From assembly GCF_013373865.1 (NCBI RefSeq), contig NC_050470.1, forward strand, positions 8,354,373 to 8,418,372: DNA of 64,000 bases, in the 5' to 3' direction. Of the stretch, positions 24,803-36,049 are shown piece after piece. This DNA comes from Monomorium pharaonis. Its lineage: Eukaryota > Arthropoda > Insecta > Hymenoptera > Formicidae. Positions within the stretch are counted from its first letter, which is position 1. Every line of letters begins with the position of its first letter. A program made the position numbers and the translations under genes. The notes under the pieces were generated by a model, which saw nothing but the letters and a program-made list of their open reading frames with translations, was not told where the DNA came from and searched no databases.

Positions 24803-27800
24803 AGTGCACAGTACTCCGTGTGCGTGTATTTCACATTTTGAAGAAATGGCCTGTAGGGAAACCATCCCACGCAAAAATCGGACGAATTATTGCTGCTGTG
24901 TATATTGCCTATGTAAAGATGATAACGCTGACCGAGAGATCAGCTCCGACAAAGTATATATAGAGGTAAAGAATATCTTCGTAAATATACTTCACAATTT
25001 ATAGACTGAATTTCCTCTTTGCTCATATTTTATGTATTTACGGGATAATGTATAAAATAATGATGTTACCGAATTATATGTTTACCTTTTGCAAAAACGC
25101 GATCGCTAGTGCTTTCGATAGACCTTGATTTAATATCTTTTGTATTAAACATTAAAACAGTTAAACAGGAATAAATTTGCCTTTTACAATTATTTAGAAA
25201 TTCAACGATATTTCATTATCTGCACTCAATTGCTGTTATATATACATATATATAAAGCATCAGCACACTATCGCAGTATTTTATAATATATAACACATTT
25301 TTATTACCCGTATACATTTGCCTAAGAGACGGTCGAATTATTCTACATTGGTGCACATGCAGCCATTTGAAATTTTATGGTTCGTCGAACGACACGTCTG
25401 TTAATAGCAAAGCGATTAATGTTATTCAATTCACATTTCCGTTCGTTTAGCATGCCTCTGTATTGCCGGTTTAATTGCCAAATAATCGATGGGTAGGCGC
25501 GATTAAATTGTTCGCTAAACAACGGGAACGACGTCAAATAAAATCACTATTTATGCGCGCCTATTGTTTACTGCGGGTCAATTACAAAGCGCGAAATGTC
25601 TCTCTCTCGTAAAGTGGAGAGGCGCTCCCCCGAAGATAGAGGAATGGTGATTTCGTGTGTTGCGTCTGACTGCATTCTCATCTCCATCTCGTCGGAACTT
25701 TCATCTTTAATCACCTAATTTCTGCCATTTGCTGAAGCTGCGAGGGGGAAATCCCGCGCTCGTCGAAGCGCTAGCTAAAGCTGCGCCGAATTCGCAGCGA
25801 TTATTCACGCTTGCCGGACGAGGAGAAGTGTCGCCCCTCCTTCCGACTTGAAGATGTAACGCGCCGTAGTTGCGGCTGAAATCGTATCTTGAGTGACGCA
25901 AAGCCGTCCGCCTTGAAGCGGGATAATCCTCTATTCTTGCCGGTAATAGCTTTCAAACGGGACGAGAATTTACATATTTTGTAAAGGGATTCGTGACGAA
26001 TCGCGAGAGACGTACTTACTGCGATCGATTTGCATCCGGTTTGCAGGCGGCCAATAAGGGTAGAAACGTAAAGATTGCGCACTTGCGAAGGCAGTACGGA
26101 CGTCCGTAATCCATTCCCGACGCGAATTTATTTATTATCGTCGGCTTCCCTGTCATTTTTAACGCGTCAAGAAAAGGTGGCTTCGAGATTCTATAACAAG
26201 AGCGAAACGTTTTGGGGAAAATAAGACAAAAGGGAGGACAGGCTGGAAAACGAAAAATGATCGCGTACGTCTAAACGTCCGTGCACCATGCTTAATGATA
26301 CTTCGACAGTAACTTTGCGAATTTATCTTCCGGGGAAGAAAGTCAAATGCACGTATAATATTCTCCCGTCCGCCTGCAGGGTGGCGAAGAGCGCACAAGT
26401 TTCGGCGACGGTGTCTCCGTGCAGCATGTGACATCTTATATTGATCGTTACAGACCGGTGACAGTGTATTATTTCCTTCGCGTATTGCCGGGTGGGAATC
26501 TCCAACGTCGCGTATGTGTCATTCGACCGTTTCGCGTTCGCCGTACCGTCCGACGACCGGCGGGCACGCGAAATAATTCAGTTCGAGCGTACAATCGATC
26601 GGGCCACCGGGTCCCCGGCATCCGATCGCGAGAGCCACCGACGGTACGGTGTCGCGGAACTATAAACACCGTGTAACTGCAAAAGAAGCAATAAACAAGT
26701 AGTCTATATCCGCACCGCAGTTCTCACCGCTCGCTAGTAGTCTGATGCAAAATGCAGCTCGAATTTTACCCAACAGCTGCGGCTGCACACACACACACAC
26801 ACACACACATACGGTTGATTATAAAATATTCCTCCCACAATTTGTGACTGCTCGCCCGGTCGTATAATAAATCTTTAAATTATCACTGATTGGAAAATGA
26901 GGAATGGGAAACGCGAAAATTGAAAATGCTAATGATTATATTAATACATCAATATGTGTGCGTGTGGGAGGTACAAATGTTGCGATTACAGTAATTACAT
27001 TAATAAGGTACATCATTTAATTATTCGCGTTATTTGCGTTATCGTAAATGCGAATATATAAAATTAGTGCAAAGTATTTAATTTAATTTTATTAATTCGC
27101 GTGATGTGTAATTTTCATATTCTCATTATGCGCCTTGTTTATTATAAATTTCACATTACAGTTTCACTTCGAAATAAATCTCTTCTCTCTATTTTAAAGA
27201 TGAAAGAGCAAAGTTTAGTGCCGTTTATGCGAATGCTTTTCTCTAATTGCCCTTTTGACTTTGCTTGCGTAATGACGTTCTGCCGTGGGAAAGAAACAAT
27301 TTAGAAAGTGTAGAATGAATTGTATTTTCCAAATCGTTGCGTCGTCCAACGGAAGACAAGATATCGCTCGGTTAATTGTGCGACTTTTTTCTTAACCGTT
27401 AAAATTTCGGCGCGCAAAATAATTATCGCTCGTAGTATTTCAATTAAAACGCCGTTTTAATTAACGCCGTTGACGTCGATCGTCCCATTTTTTTTTATGT
27501 CGCGATACTTGTTCTCGATGCATTTAGCGCAAAATGGAGCACGTTAAATGAATTTTCACCCTTCGCGTCCTACGCGCTCCTTAATGGAGAGGAGCATCGG
27601 TGATTGCCGCGTTTATCACATTTTTATTCATCTCAAATTTTGCCTCTTCATTTTCCCGGCAAAGGTGCGGAGTAACAACGCACAGTGAAATGCGTTTCGA
27701 AAGAACATTCATATAAATCGTTATTTCGGTGAGCTGCTTTTTATATCCGGTGTAAAATATCAGGGAAAAAGAGGCTTTAGTAGAATGAACGAATGTAATT

Positions 27801-30800
27801 TCAAAGACAGTCTTAAATCTTTTATTATTACATAACGTTACGTACTTTTGTACATTTATATTGTGTGTGCGTGTGTGTGTGCGCGCGGGTGTGTGGAATA
27901 TTTACTGTAACTCGATTATTTCTCGATTAGAGAGCATCAATTAGAGAGCATCAATATTTTTGTTAATGGGATGGCTTTTAGCGATATTTTCATCAATATA
28001 ATAATGCAATTCGTAGATAGCACTCACATTGTAAATTTTTTTATATTTAAAGTCATCTTAAGAGTAATATATATATATATTCTGTAGATTGAGTTTTTTA
28101 TGAATTATTTACATTACTACACCCCACTACATTAATGAAAAATTGTAAAGTAATAAGCATGAAACAAATGTGCTGCCTATTATATTTGCTCCTTTGAAAC
28201 AAATACTTTTTCTTTTAGTATTTTTGTATCATTAAAGACAACAAAGATATTCTGAATGAGCAAGTCACAGGAAACAGCCTGTATAAAAATTAAATTAGTA
28301 ATACTTTCATTATATTATACAATAGTTTGTAATTAATAATAAAAGATGGCTCTTCAATTTAAAACTCCAGACTCAAGACAGTTATTGTGTTAATAAAGAC
28401 AAAGACTTGGAGCACAAAGCATTGTCTTGCAGTCATTCTGCTAAGATCCTAACTTGATTGAATTTTTCTAGACACACGTATGTTTCGTAGCTTTAAAATT
28501 TCATTATGGAAAGTTATATCTCCTAATTAAAAGATAATATAATTGCGTTGTCAAATTGGAGGATTTAAACGATAGGAAGCCCAAAGCGCGTCCTTATCGA
28601 TTTGTCGATCGCGTTTTACCAACGCGGCACTTTCGAGACAATTTTATCGTTTGTCTGCGAGAAACGACCAGATGGCCAGATCTCTTAACGTCGCGCTCAT
28701 TCCCTCCTTACAGTGGTCGACTGCGCGGTGAGCGAATGGAGCCCGTGGACCCCGTGCGATAACGGATGCGGAAGTGGCACTCAAAGGCGCAGCCGGGTGA
28801 TCGAGATCGAGGAAAAGAATGGCGGAAAGCACTGTCCGCACTTGGACCAGGTCAGGACGTGCCGCAGCTTCGAGAAATGCCACGCCAGGATTCGCTCGCA
28901 GCCGCATGCTAAAAGTGAGTTCACGATCGATCTCACATCAGACACAAGGAGATAAGTCGCATTTTACTTTAATCGGAATATTTCCATACGGACAGCGAGA
29001 ATTAATATTTGACGGGACTCGTTTAATTTGTACAACGTAACTAGTCAGCCGTATTTTCATTTCACACACATAATTAAAAAAAAAAAAATGCTAAAATAAT
29101 CAGACAATAATTTTTCTTGCAATAAAATTCGCGACAATTATCGTGTGATTAATTAAAATATTAAATTACAGTGGAGAAGGTTGAAGTACGAGGAAAAAAA
29201 ATTGTTTTCTTGTATATTCCCTACGTTTTCCTAGTTTCTATAATGATCCTACATTTCTCAAGCATCTCCCGTTCTGGAGAATAAGAAGAATCGGATTATC
29301 TTCGATTGTATCTTCTCCCGCGACGTGAAATTCTTGACATCTGTCTACCGTTGCTCGATCCTAGGCGATTTCCTTTCATTTGCCGCAGGTGTGATGCTTC
29401 TTGCGCTTTCCCCGAGCGACGGCAACAGTACGGATGTAAGGATCAAGAATAGGATCGCCGATAAAAGGTAGGTCAAGCCCCTGCGCTTAGTCTTCGGGTT
29501 CGTGCGAAATGCGATTTGCTGCACATGCTTCCAATTCGCGCTGCAGAAACAACGTCTTTTTCCGTTTTCTTCGATTGGTGCAGCGTCAAAGTAGATAGAA
29601 CAAGAACGAATTTGTGGGAAAATTAAAGCGCGAAATCGCTTAAAATTGCTTCCTTTCGCGTAATGAACGTTGCCAAAATCTATCGTTTATCGGTGTAAAA
29701 GCCGGTGTATTTTATTCTTTCGATTCAATTAAGAATATTTGTCCATTGTTACTCAATTAAATAAGTAACATAATGAGATAGATTTCCGGCAGAATACAAC
29801 GTGTTAATGTGATGTGTTTAACGAATGGTACATTTATTCCTGTTCTACACCATCATACCGCGTCGTCGAATGATAATTAAGGATCTCCAATCGTATTTTA
29901 TACGTATATTAATGACGCGGGGTAAATTATATTCGCGCGTAAGAGTAACAAGTTGACGCCCTTAATTTTCAAAGTTTATTACCTCTTCGCGCGATCGAGC
30001 ATCAAGATTTCAATTTCATTAAAAGCTCCCCGGGCTTGGGCGAGGAATAACATCCCGGGGAATACATTTTTAATCTCGCTATAACCGAGACAGAATCGCT
30101 GATATGCCGAGGATCTAATTCGACAGGTCGTGCTCCGACCTGTTACAAAACACGTAGCAAACATCGCGCCGCGGTATCGAGACTCCCCTGTGACGATGCG
30201 CCGAGCGGGCAAAGCAAGTTTATAGCAAGGCCGTAAGCGAGGCAACCCTTTGGGTTCCGCTATACAGCGGGTGTATGTGGTGTGTGCGGTGGCTAACGAA
30301 AACATGCCGTGGAACATGCACGTTTTGTTCCAGGCTTTGCGATATTTAATATAAAAAAACCGATATTACACACGTTTCAGAGGCAGCTGCGTTCCCTTCA
30401 CCATTCTGTGGGTCTCGCGGGGCTGCAGGAAGTTTTCGAGTCTGCTCTCACAAGGTTCGTATAATAATACGCCCGCGCCCCGATAACTGATCCTAATCTT
30501 ATGAATCTCGAAAATAGAAGCTCCTTTTGGCAAAATGTTATTTTCATTATCGAGATCGAAGATTCAAATATGGAATATGCATATCGGATATTCGTGACCT
30601 TCCTCTTCCTCTTGATTCTAAATTTATTACAATGTTAAAATTAATCTCTTTCTTTTATGAAGATTAATTGAATCAAAATGTATCATTTTTATGTATATTT
30701 TATTATGTGTATTTATACTTTTAATTCTAATTCTTATTTTTCATATTTTTCTTAATCCGTAAAACATGAACCAATTGCTTTTAACGCACAGACGAAACAA

Positions 30801-33540
30801 TTTTGATAAAGTGTCTAAAAATAAATACAAATCTGAAAGTAATTTTGTTAGACCATCAAAATATATAACCATGTCGGACATTTAGATTAATTGCTAAAAT
30901 GTCAAAACTTCCTGCAGCTTTGTTCATCATGTTTCAGCTTTTCACGTAATTATTTCGAATAACCTGGTCTAACAAAGTGATTTTCAAATCTGTAATTAAC
31001 AAAATATTTAGGTATTTTAGCAAAACCGCTTTTTCTGTGACATCGTTATTTGCATGCACATTCAAACCTTAAATTGAAATACTTTTAATATTATAAAATT
31101 TCAAGTAACTCGTTTCCTTGAAACGTTGGAATAAATCAGAAACTTTGAGTTATGTCTTTACGCTAAGAATGAATATCAGATGCTTAAGTGAAACACTGGG
31201 GGAGCTTATAAAAACAGAGTATATATTACAACGAGGAAGAGGAAAAACAACGGCGGATGCTCCGCATACCGGCCATTCTTTTTCGCGGTTAAGTCCTTGC
31301 CCCGCGCGCTCAAGTTTTTTGTAACCATAATGCTTCGAAGAGACAATAGACTTGTCTTCTTGCGAAAAACGGTTCGCATCTCCGTGGCGGTATGTAAAAC
31401 TCGGGATTACGCTTCGAGCGAAAAATTATCGCTTTGCGAAAGTCTTCCCTCGCCTGACGTTATGATAAAAGCAAGATTCCTCAGCCTGCGTGCCCGGCTA
31501 CAAGTTTCCAACTTGTAATATTAATTTTAACTTTTTGATATTCTCACTTATATTGCGCGAAACACGACATTCGAGAAATCGTACATTTATAAGTAAATAA
31601 ATAAATATTTAAAAAAGGGGGGACTTTCTAAATATCACTAAAATTTTGTTTCTATTATTTCTAATTTTAATTGATAATTTTTATTGACAACATCGAGATT
31701 CGTGTATACGTGATACGTTTTACGAAATAGGACTTATCGAAATGGATTATACACAAAATTTGTTCTCATACTAAGAAAAGCAATTTCTCATGTTTTTTCT
31801 TTTAAGTAACGGTTATTTTTGCAAAGAATATCTCTTTGATAAATAGTCTTAAAATACACTCATATTACTTGAAACAAGTAAGATTTACTTAAAATAAACT
31901 TCTGTGTACATACAAAAAAACGTATACTTGAATTAAATAAGCATCGCTTATTTTAAATAATTCATAAGTTTATATATTCACAAATCTATTGTAAATTGGT
32001 CATAAGTAATGAATTTATTTAAAATATATTCTAAATCCTAGTAATTAAAGTAAACATTTGATTTACTTATTACTTTGACTTTGCTTCAATTCAATTTTAT
32101 AATATTCTTCGCAAAAGTATAAGTTCTTTTTTCAATTATATAATAATGAGTTTTTTTTAAATTTGGGATAAGTATATTATCAAGAAAATATTTCTTGAAG
32201 ATAATAATTACTTATTATTTAAAAAAGTAAATTGAGTGAATGGCTTTTCTTAGCAGTAGAATAAACATTTCTCTGTGTATATTGTTATAAGTATACTTCT
32301 CATAATTATTGAATATTTTACCTCCGTAACTTAAAAATGACGAGAAATATCGTGTTAGACTTGTGATTGTAATTACTCGTACAAGTCTGATTACGCTGTC
32401 CCCGCCAAAAGGATCTTTTACCCGGAGCTATGTAATAAGACGCGGGGCGCTTTTAACGGAATCTGAACTCCGCAAATTCTGAATATGAAATTCGCATAAT
32501 GACGAATCGCGCCGCCAACGTGGAAATGAAGCGACTCGATCTAGTCTCAATTAACGTGCACTACCACCGTGGTTGCGCGACGTAACGCCATGTAAATTAG
32601 AGCGTAGCTCCCGCGACGCCGCTCTACGTCAGCTGTTATCGCGAAGGAATCGACCGAATGAAGTGGATGCGGTGGTGGAGATAACGGTTGTTTCCTGTTG
32701 GCGACGTATCTAAAGCAGATAAGCCATGAAACGTGGAAATCTGCGGACGAAAGCAAGTTGTTTTGATGATGACTCACTTATTATATCTCCGTGCCGCTGC
32801 TAAATTAGCCGTCTTGCTTTCACCACCTTTCGATTTAATCATTTCATCTCTCTTATTATGACTATCGAGTGACATCAAATCACAACTGCTTTTATATGTA
32901 TATACAAACGTTTAAAGAAATGCAGTTATTAATTTAAAAATATTAAATTGTCGAATAAAAGTACACACTTACAGAATTGGTAATTTTGAACCTTTCCCGT
33001 TGGAATTATATGTTGATAAAGAGGAACTAAGAACTAGGGATTAATTCGTAGCCGTCAGTGGTGTATAATTAAAATGCCATCGACCGAAAGTAAAAAGCAC
33101 GGTGAGCGAGTATTAAAATCACCGCAGGTTCGTGGATTTGCGTGGAGCGCCCGGGTAACGAGAGTCTGGACAAATACGTGGGCATCGGCAAGTGGAAGCT
33201 GTCGGCCGATATTGCTGGCAGCAACAATCGGCACGGTCGGTCGACCTATTCGATCTGCCACGGGAGATGGGTCGGCGATTCGCCGGTGGTTTGTCACGAC
33301 GATCTGCGATGTTCCGGATACACCTCGCAGCTGGTGGATTGCCGCGATGATTCGCGATGCGTGTACAATCCGCGATTCGAGTCCAGCCTGACGACGACCC
33401 CGTACACCACGCAAGCGGTCCGAAGTCGCAGGGGTGCGAACAGCGATAGGCCCGCCGTCAGCAGCAGAGTTGTGAGAAGACGAAGGAGAGGCAGACGACG
33501 GAAGAGGAGTAAAAGAAGAAGGCGCGCCGCAGAACGGTGA
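23015..33540 (+). CDS. SBSPON: Somatomedin-B and thrombospondin type-1 domain protein (SBSPON-like)
   Basis: Five exons with GT-AG borders and continuous phase: 23015-23285, 28714-28914, 29389-29467, 30381-30454, 33128-33540. They give 345 residues. A signal peptide (hydrophobic core LIVVVATLLISLTV, residues 12-25) precedes a somatomedin-B domain at residues 33-89 with ten cysteines in the SBSPON pattern (C33, C39, C40, C47, C69, C71, C75, C81, C82, C89). A thrombospondin type-1 repeat follows at about 92-146 (SEWSPWTPCDNGCGSG). Then comes a cysteine-containing C-terminal module (about 185-280) with VGIGKWKLSADIAGSNN. The order matches vertebrate SBSPON, a poorly understood secreted matrix protein. 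Unlike vertebrate SBSPON, the protein ends in a strongly basic tail: 15 of residues 325-341 are R or K. A secreted, matrix- or glycan-bound role is inferred. Long introns host repeats. Confidence 0.9.
23381..23468. repeat. 44-bp tandem duplication
   Basis: 23381-23424 and 23425-23468 are direct adjacent copies, 40 of 44 bases identical, each starting AATAATTTAAC and ending AACAAATTGTTT. The second copy runs into GTCTATATAGAC, itself a palindrome. Confidence 0.9.
24759..24800. repeat. (AT)21 microsatellite
   Basis: Uninterrupted AT dinucleotides in intron 1 of the SBSPON-like gene. Confidence 0.93.
26786..26809. repeat. (CA)12 microsatellite
   Basis: Uninterrupted CA dinucleotides in intron 1 of the SBSPON-like gene. 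Confidence 0.92.
27905..28305. repeat. Old dispersed repeat, copy A (partner at 47455-47815)
   Basis: Collinear similarity to 47455-47815. Landmarks shared in order are CTGTAACTCGAT, TTAATGAAAA, TTTGAAAC followed by CTTTTTCTTT, and ACAACA followed by TATTCT and GAAAACAG/GGAAACAG. I estimate about 70% identity over the best 110 bp. Copy A also has a short tandem duplication, TTAGAGAGCATCAA, near 27928-27955. A GT-rich microsatellite adjoins it at about 27862-27892. The family is not recognised. Confidence 0.6.
30789..31037. mobile_element. Palindromic MITE, copy 1 (family shared with 45154-45438)
   Basis: The right end (CAGAAAAAGCGGTTTTGC when reversed) resembles the termini of the copy at 45 kb. 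Both share an internal block with TTAGACCATCAAAATA and a TTGATTGCTA/TTAATTGCTA-AATGTC block. This copy also has strong subterminal inverted repeats: TTTGTTAGACCA near 30845 and its complement TGGTCTAACAAA near 30965. The left terminus is degenerate. No coding capacity. Confidence 0.75.
31771..32253. mobile_element. Putative MITE with 11-bp terminal inverted repeats
   Basis: 31771-31781 is CTAAGAAAAGC and 32243-32253 is its exact reverse complement. Just outside, TACT lies before the left end and AGTA after the right end, extending the symmetry imperfectly. The interior is AT-rich with repeated ACTTATTA-type motifs and no open frame. Confidence 0.55.
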
Positions 33541-34126
33541 ACGTTCTTTGGAGCTTTACCGTAACTCCCGCAAGTGTCGTCAATGTCGGAGTCCCTTTTT
33601 CTTTCTCTACTTTTCTCCTTATTTGTTATTATTATTATTATTATGCAGAATGTATCGTAAGATACTTTAGATGGGATTCTCTGAGAAACTCGATCGTGTC
33701 GATTTTTCCGTGGCAAAAATATCGGGGAATTATCGATTTAAAGTTTAGAATCGATTCGATACTTTGCATATTGAGCTGCGAAGCTACAGATAGGCGGGCA
33801 AATACAGAACCTTGTCCTTTTCTTTAAGTCCAAGTGTACTTTATAATAGGATTTTAATTTTGAGACTATTTGATTACCAGAGAATTTAATTTTAAAAACA
33901 AGAAAGTTGGCGTTCAATTAAATTCTCGCTAACGAAAAATCAACGCTCTGGATTAGTCCGAGAATCCGTGTATTTAACTTAAATATCATTACTCGACGTT
34001 TCGTTATCTTTTAAATTGAATTATCTCTTGCATCGTTTATCGATATTTTTATTTATTTAGTTATTTCAAACTTGAAAACTTTTTTTTCTGTGTTAAGTTT
34101 CGCTGGGCTGAAACTACAAAACATGG

Positions 34127-34132
34127 AATAAA
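34127..34132 (+). other. Possible polyadenylation signal of the SBSPON-like gene
   Basis: AATAAA about 590 bp after the stop codon, followed within 50 bp by T-rich sequence. Confidence 0.35.
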
Positions 34133-34744
34133 ATCCATTTTCTCTTTTATTCCTTTTTTTTTTCTCTTTTTCTACTCGGCTTGACGTAGCAATCGCGTAC
34201 AGATCCATTGTCTAGATTATTCCGATTAATTATCATATCGATTTTATCATTAGCGCAAGCTTGCGAAACGTCCGTCGGGAGAGGAGAATATCTTATTCCC
34301 TTTGGAGGGAATCGCGAGATAATCGATACTAGCGACGTAAGAATTATGATTTACGCAGATTATGAGCTAATAAATTGTGACGACGCTCGGGAGATAAGAA
34401 TATCACAGGAACGAGTGTTGGATAATATATACATGTTGTATTAATTTAGTATTTTCCTCTTTCTTTCTTTTCCTTTTCTTCAGGTTTCATCCAATCTAAT
34501 GTATTGTATATGCGTTTGTCGAATATAGATATATAAAAAAAAAATATATATATTCGTAGCGAGCGGATAAAAAGAATTTTATCATTATTATAATCATAAA
34601 TAATTGTATTTTATTAATAACGTGACTATCACAATATCTTCCATAAGACAGGAGATTTATAAGATCAGAGATATATATACTGCCTCATGCACATTTTTCT
34701 TTAATCGTTTTGTTCAATTTATTATAAGTATTCTATATATTTAC

Positions 34745-34872
34745 ATACAGGGTGTCTCAAAACTATCACTTATTTATAACTCGTTGGAAATGCTCCATTG
34801 GAAGAAATAGTATTTTTTCAATTCAGATTCTAGCATTCATAGTAACGATGCTCTCTTTGCGATGCCCTGTAT
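34745..34872. mobile_element. 128-bp MITE with CAGGG termini and TA flanks
   Basis: 34745-34752 reads ATACAGGG and 34865-34872 reads CCCTGTAT, its exact reverse complement. The ends extend as TGTC on the left and CATC (reversed) on the right. If the element is CAGGG...CCCTG it is flanked by TA on both sides, as expected for a Tc1/mariner-type target duplication. It has no coding capacity. Confidence 0.65.
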
Positions 34873-35603
34873 ATCTTGAAAATAATTTTTAATGTCATTA
34901 AGTGTATATATATATATATCCATCTTATTAATACATATCGTATGATATAATAAAATTTCTGTACAGTCCCGTTTTACTTTTTAGTATTTGCATCTTTAAG
35001 TGCAATATCATCATTTCTCTTCACGAGAAACATATCGGCGTGACGAGAGATTAAAGGCTCTCAAAGTGAAACGAACAAAATGTAAAAGCACAGTCAATAA
35101 AAAGCACTTGCACATATTTGGATTACGGTGTGTAACTGAATTCAAAACAAAATTCCTCTCTTTCCCTATCAATCTTGAATTTAACGATAAATATTTCACA
35201 AAAAAAATTTATAAAACTGTAATTTTTAAATATCTTAAATTTAGATCTTATTGTAGGTACATAAAAAAGAGAGTTAATGTATATCTGTTATTATCGGATA
35301 TATCAGACAGTTTGGAGAGGATTAGTTCAATTAACGCTAGAGACTTGTTTATTGTTTAATGAAAATAAATTATGCTACACTGAACGGCTGCATGCCAAAA
35401 CATCATATGTCATAGATTATCATTTGCACTGCATTATACATAAGTAATAATGTTTAATCAATGTATAAATAATTAGCCTGTTGCGATCAGTGTCATACTC
35501 GAAATACAAATGTTATGTCGCATTGACATATATCACAGATACGGAATGCATTTAAATAAACATTTTACTTTTTATGTATAATAATATAAACGTAATCTTT
35601 ATA

Positions 35604-35647
35604 TATTATTTTGTCTATATATACATGTATATATAGACAAAATAATA
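35604..35647. repeat. 44-bp perfect palindrome upstream of prophenoloxidase
   Basis: Two 22-bp arms with no spacer, centred on ACATGT. The left arm reads TATTATTTTGTCTATATATA then CA. Every position pairs with its mirror, and the symmetry stops at 35603/35648. It lies about 225 bp upstream of the TATA-like box and 403 bp upstream of the start codon. It could be cruciform-forming, a foldback remnant or a protein-binding site. Confidence 0.95.
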
Positions 35648-35774
35648 CCAACTTATTTGCGGAACGTTGTTGGTTAATCGCTATCAATTTCCTCCGAGAA
35701 CAGGAAAACCTGCACACACAAGATCCGGTTTAAGCACGGTGTTTTCGTCGCTTATCCCTCCCGTGTTCGTGCAC

Positions 35775-35785
35775 GGGATTGTCCC
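35775..35785 (+). promoter_or_regulatory. kappaB-like palindromic site before prophenoloxidase
   Basis: GGGATTGTCCC, with GGGA and TCCC half-sites around a 3-bp centre. It resembles Rel/NF-kappaB sites of insect immune genes. It lies about 85 bp upstream of the TATA-like box, between GATA-type cores (TTATC) at 35752-35756 and 35831-35835. Function is inferred from motif and position only. Confidence 0.4.
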
Positions 35786-35869
35786 ATATTTCATGAACGG
35801 ATCCTGCGGTCGTTCGAAGGCGACGATCGTTTATCGTCAGACAGACCATCGTATCCTCCGTGATTCCCC

Positions 35870-35897
35870 TATAAATGCAGGCATCAAGAAACTCAGC
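35870..35897 (+). promoter_or_regulatory. Putative core promoter of prophenoloxidase
   Basis: TATAAA at 35870-35875 is followed by ACTCAGC at 35891-35897, which resembles an arthropod initiator (TCAG) at roughly the expected distance. The leader from there to 36049 is about 155 nt and contains no ATG before the start codon, as expected for an efficiently translated mRNA. Confidence 0.5.
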
Positions 35898-36049
35898 TAC
35901 GCAAAGATCCGCCGTACGTTGTCTCGGGAACAACGTTGCGCTTATTCTCCTCGTTTCCGCTCTTGACACTTCGATACCAACTTTCGAAGAGTACGAATCG
36001 CGTGATCGATTTTGTCGAATTTTAGTGCGCGCACTCATTGCTATTCAAC

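Larger units (their letters stand above)
23286..28713 (+). other. Intron 1 of the SBSPON-like gene
   Basis: A 5.4-kb intron between the somatomedin-B and thrombospondin exons. It contains a tandem 44-bp duplication, AT and CA microsatellites, and one copy of an old dispersed repeat (27905-28305). No extra exon is recognised. Confidence 0.7.
30455..33127 (+). other. Intron 4 of the SBSPON-like gene
   Basis: A 2.7-kb intron containing two inverted-repeat elements (30789-31037 and 31771-32253). No extra exon is recognised. Confidence 0.7.
33541..36049. other. Intergenic region between SBSPON-like gene and prophenoloxidase
   Basis: 2.5 kb. It contains the 3' UTR of the SBSPON-like gene, a small MITE, a 44-bp palindrome, and the prophenoloxidase promoter and leader. 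No further coding exon is recognised. Confidence 0.7.
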
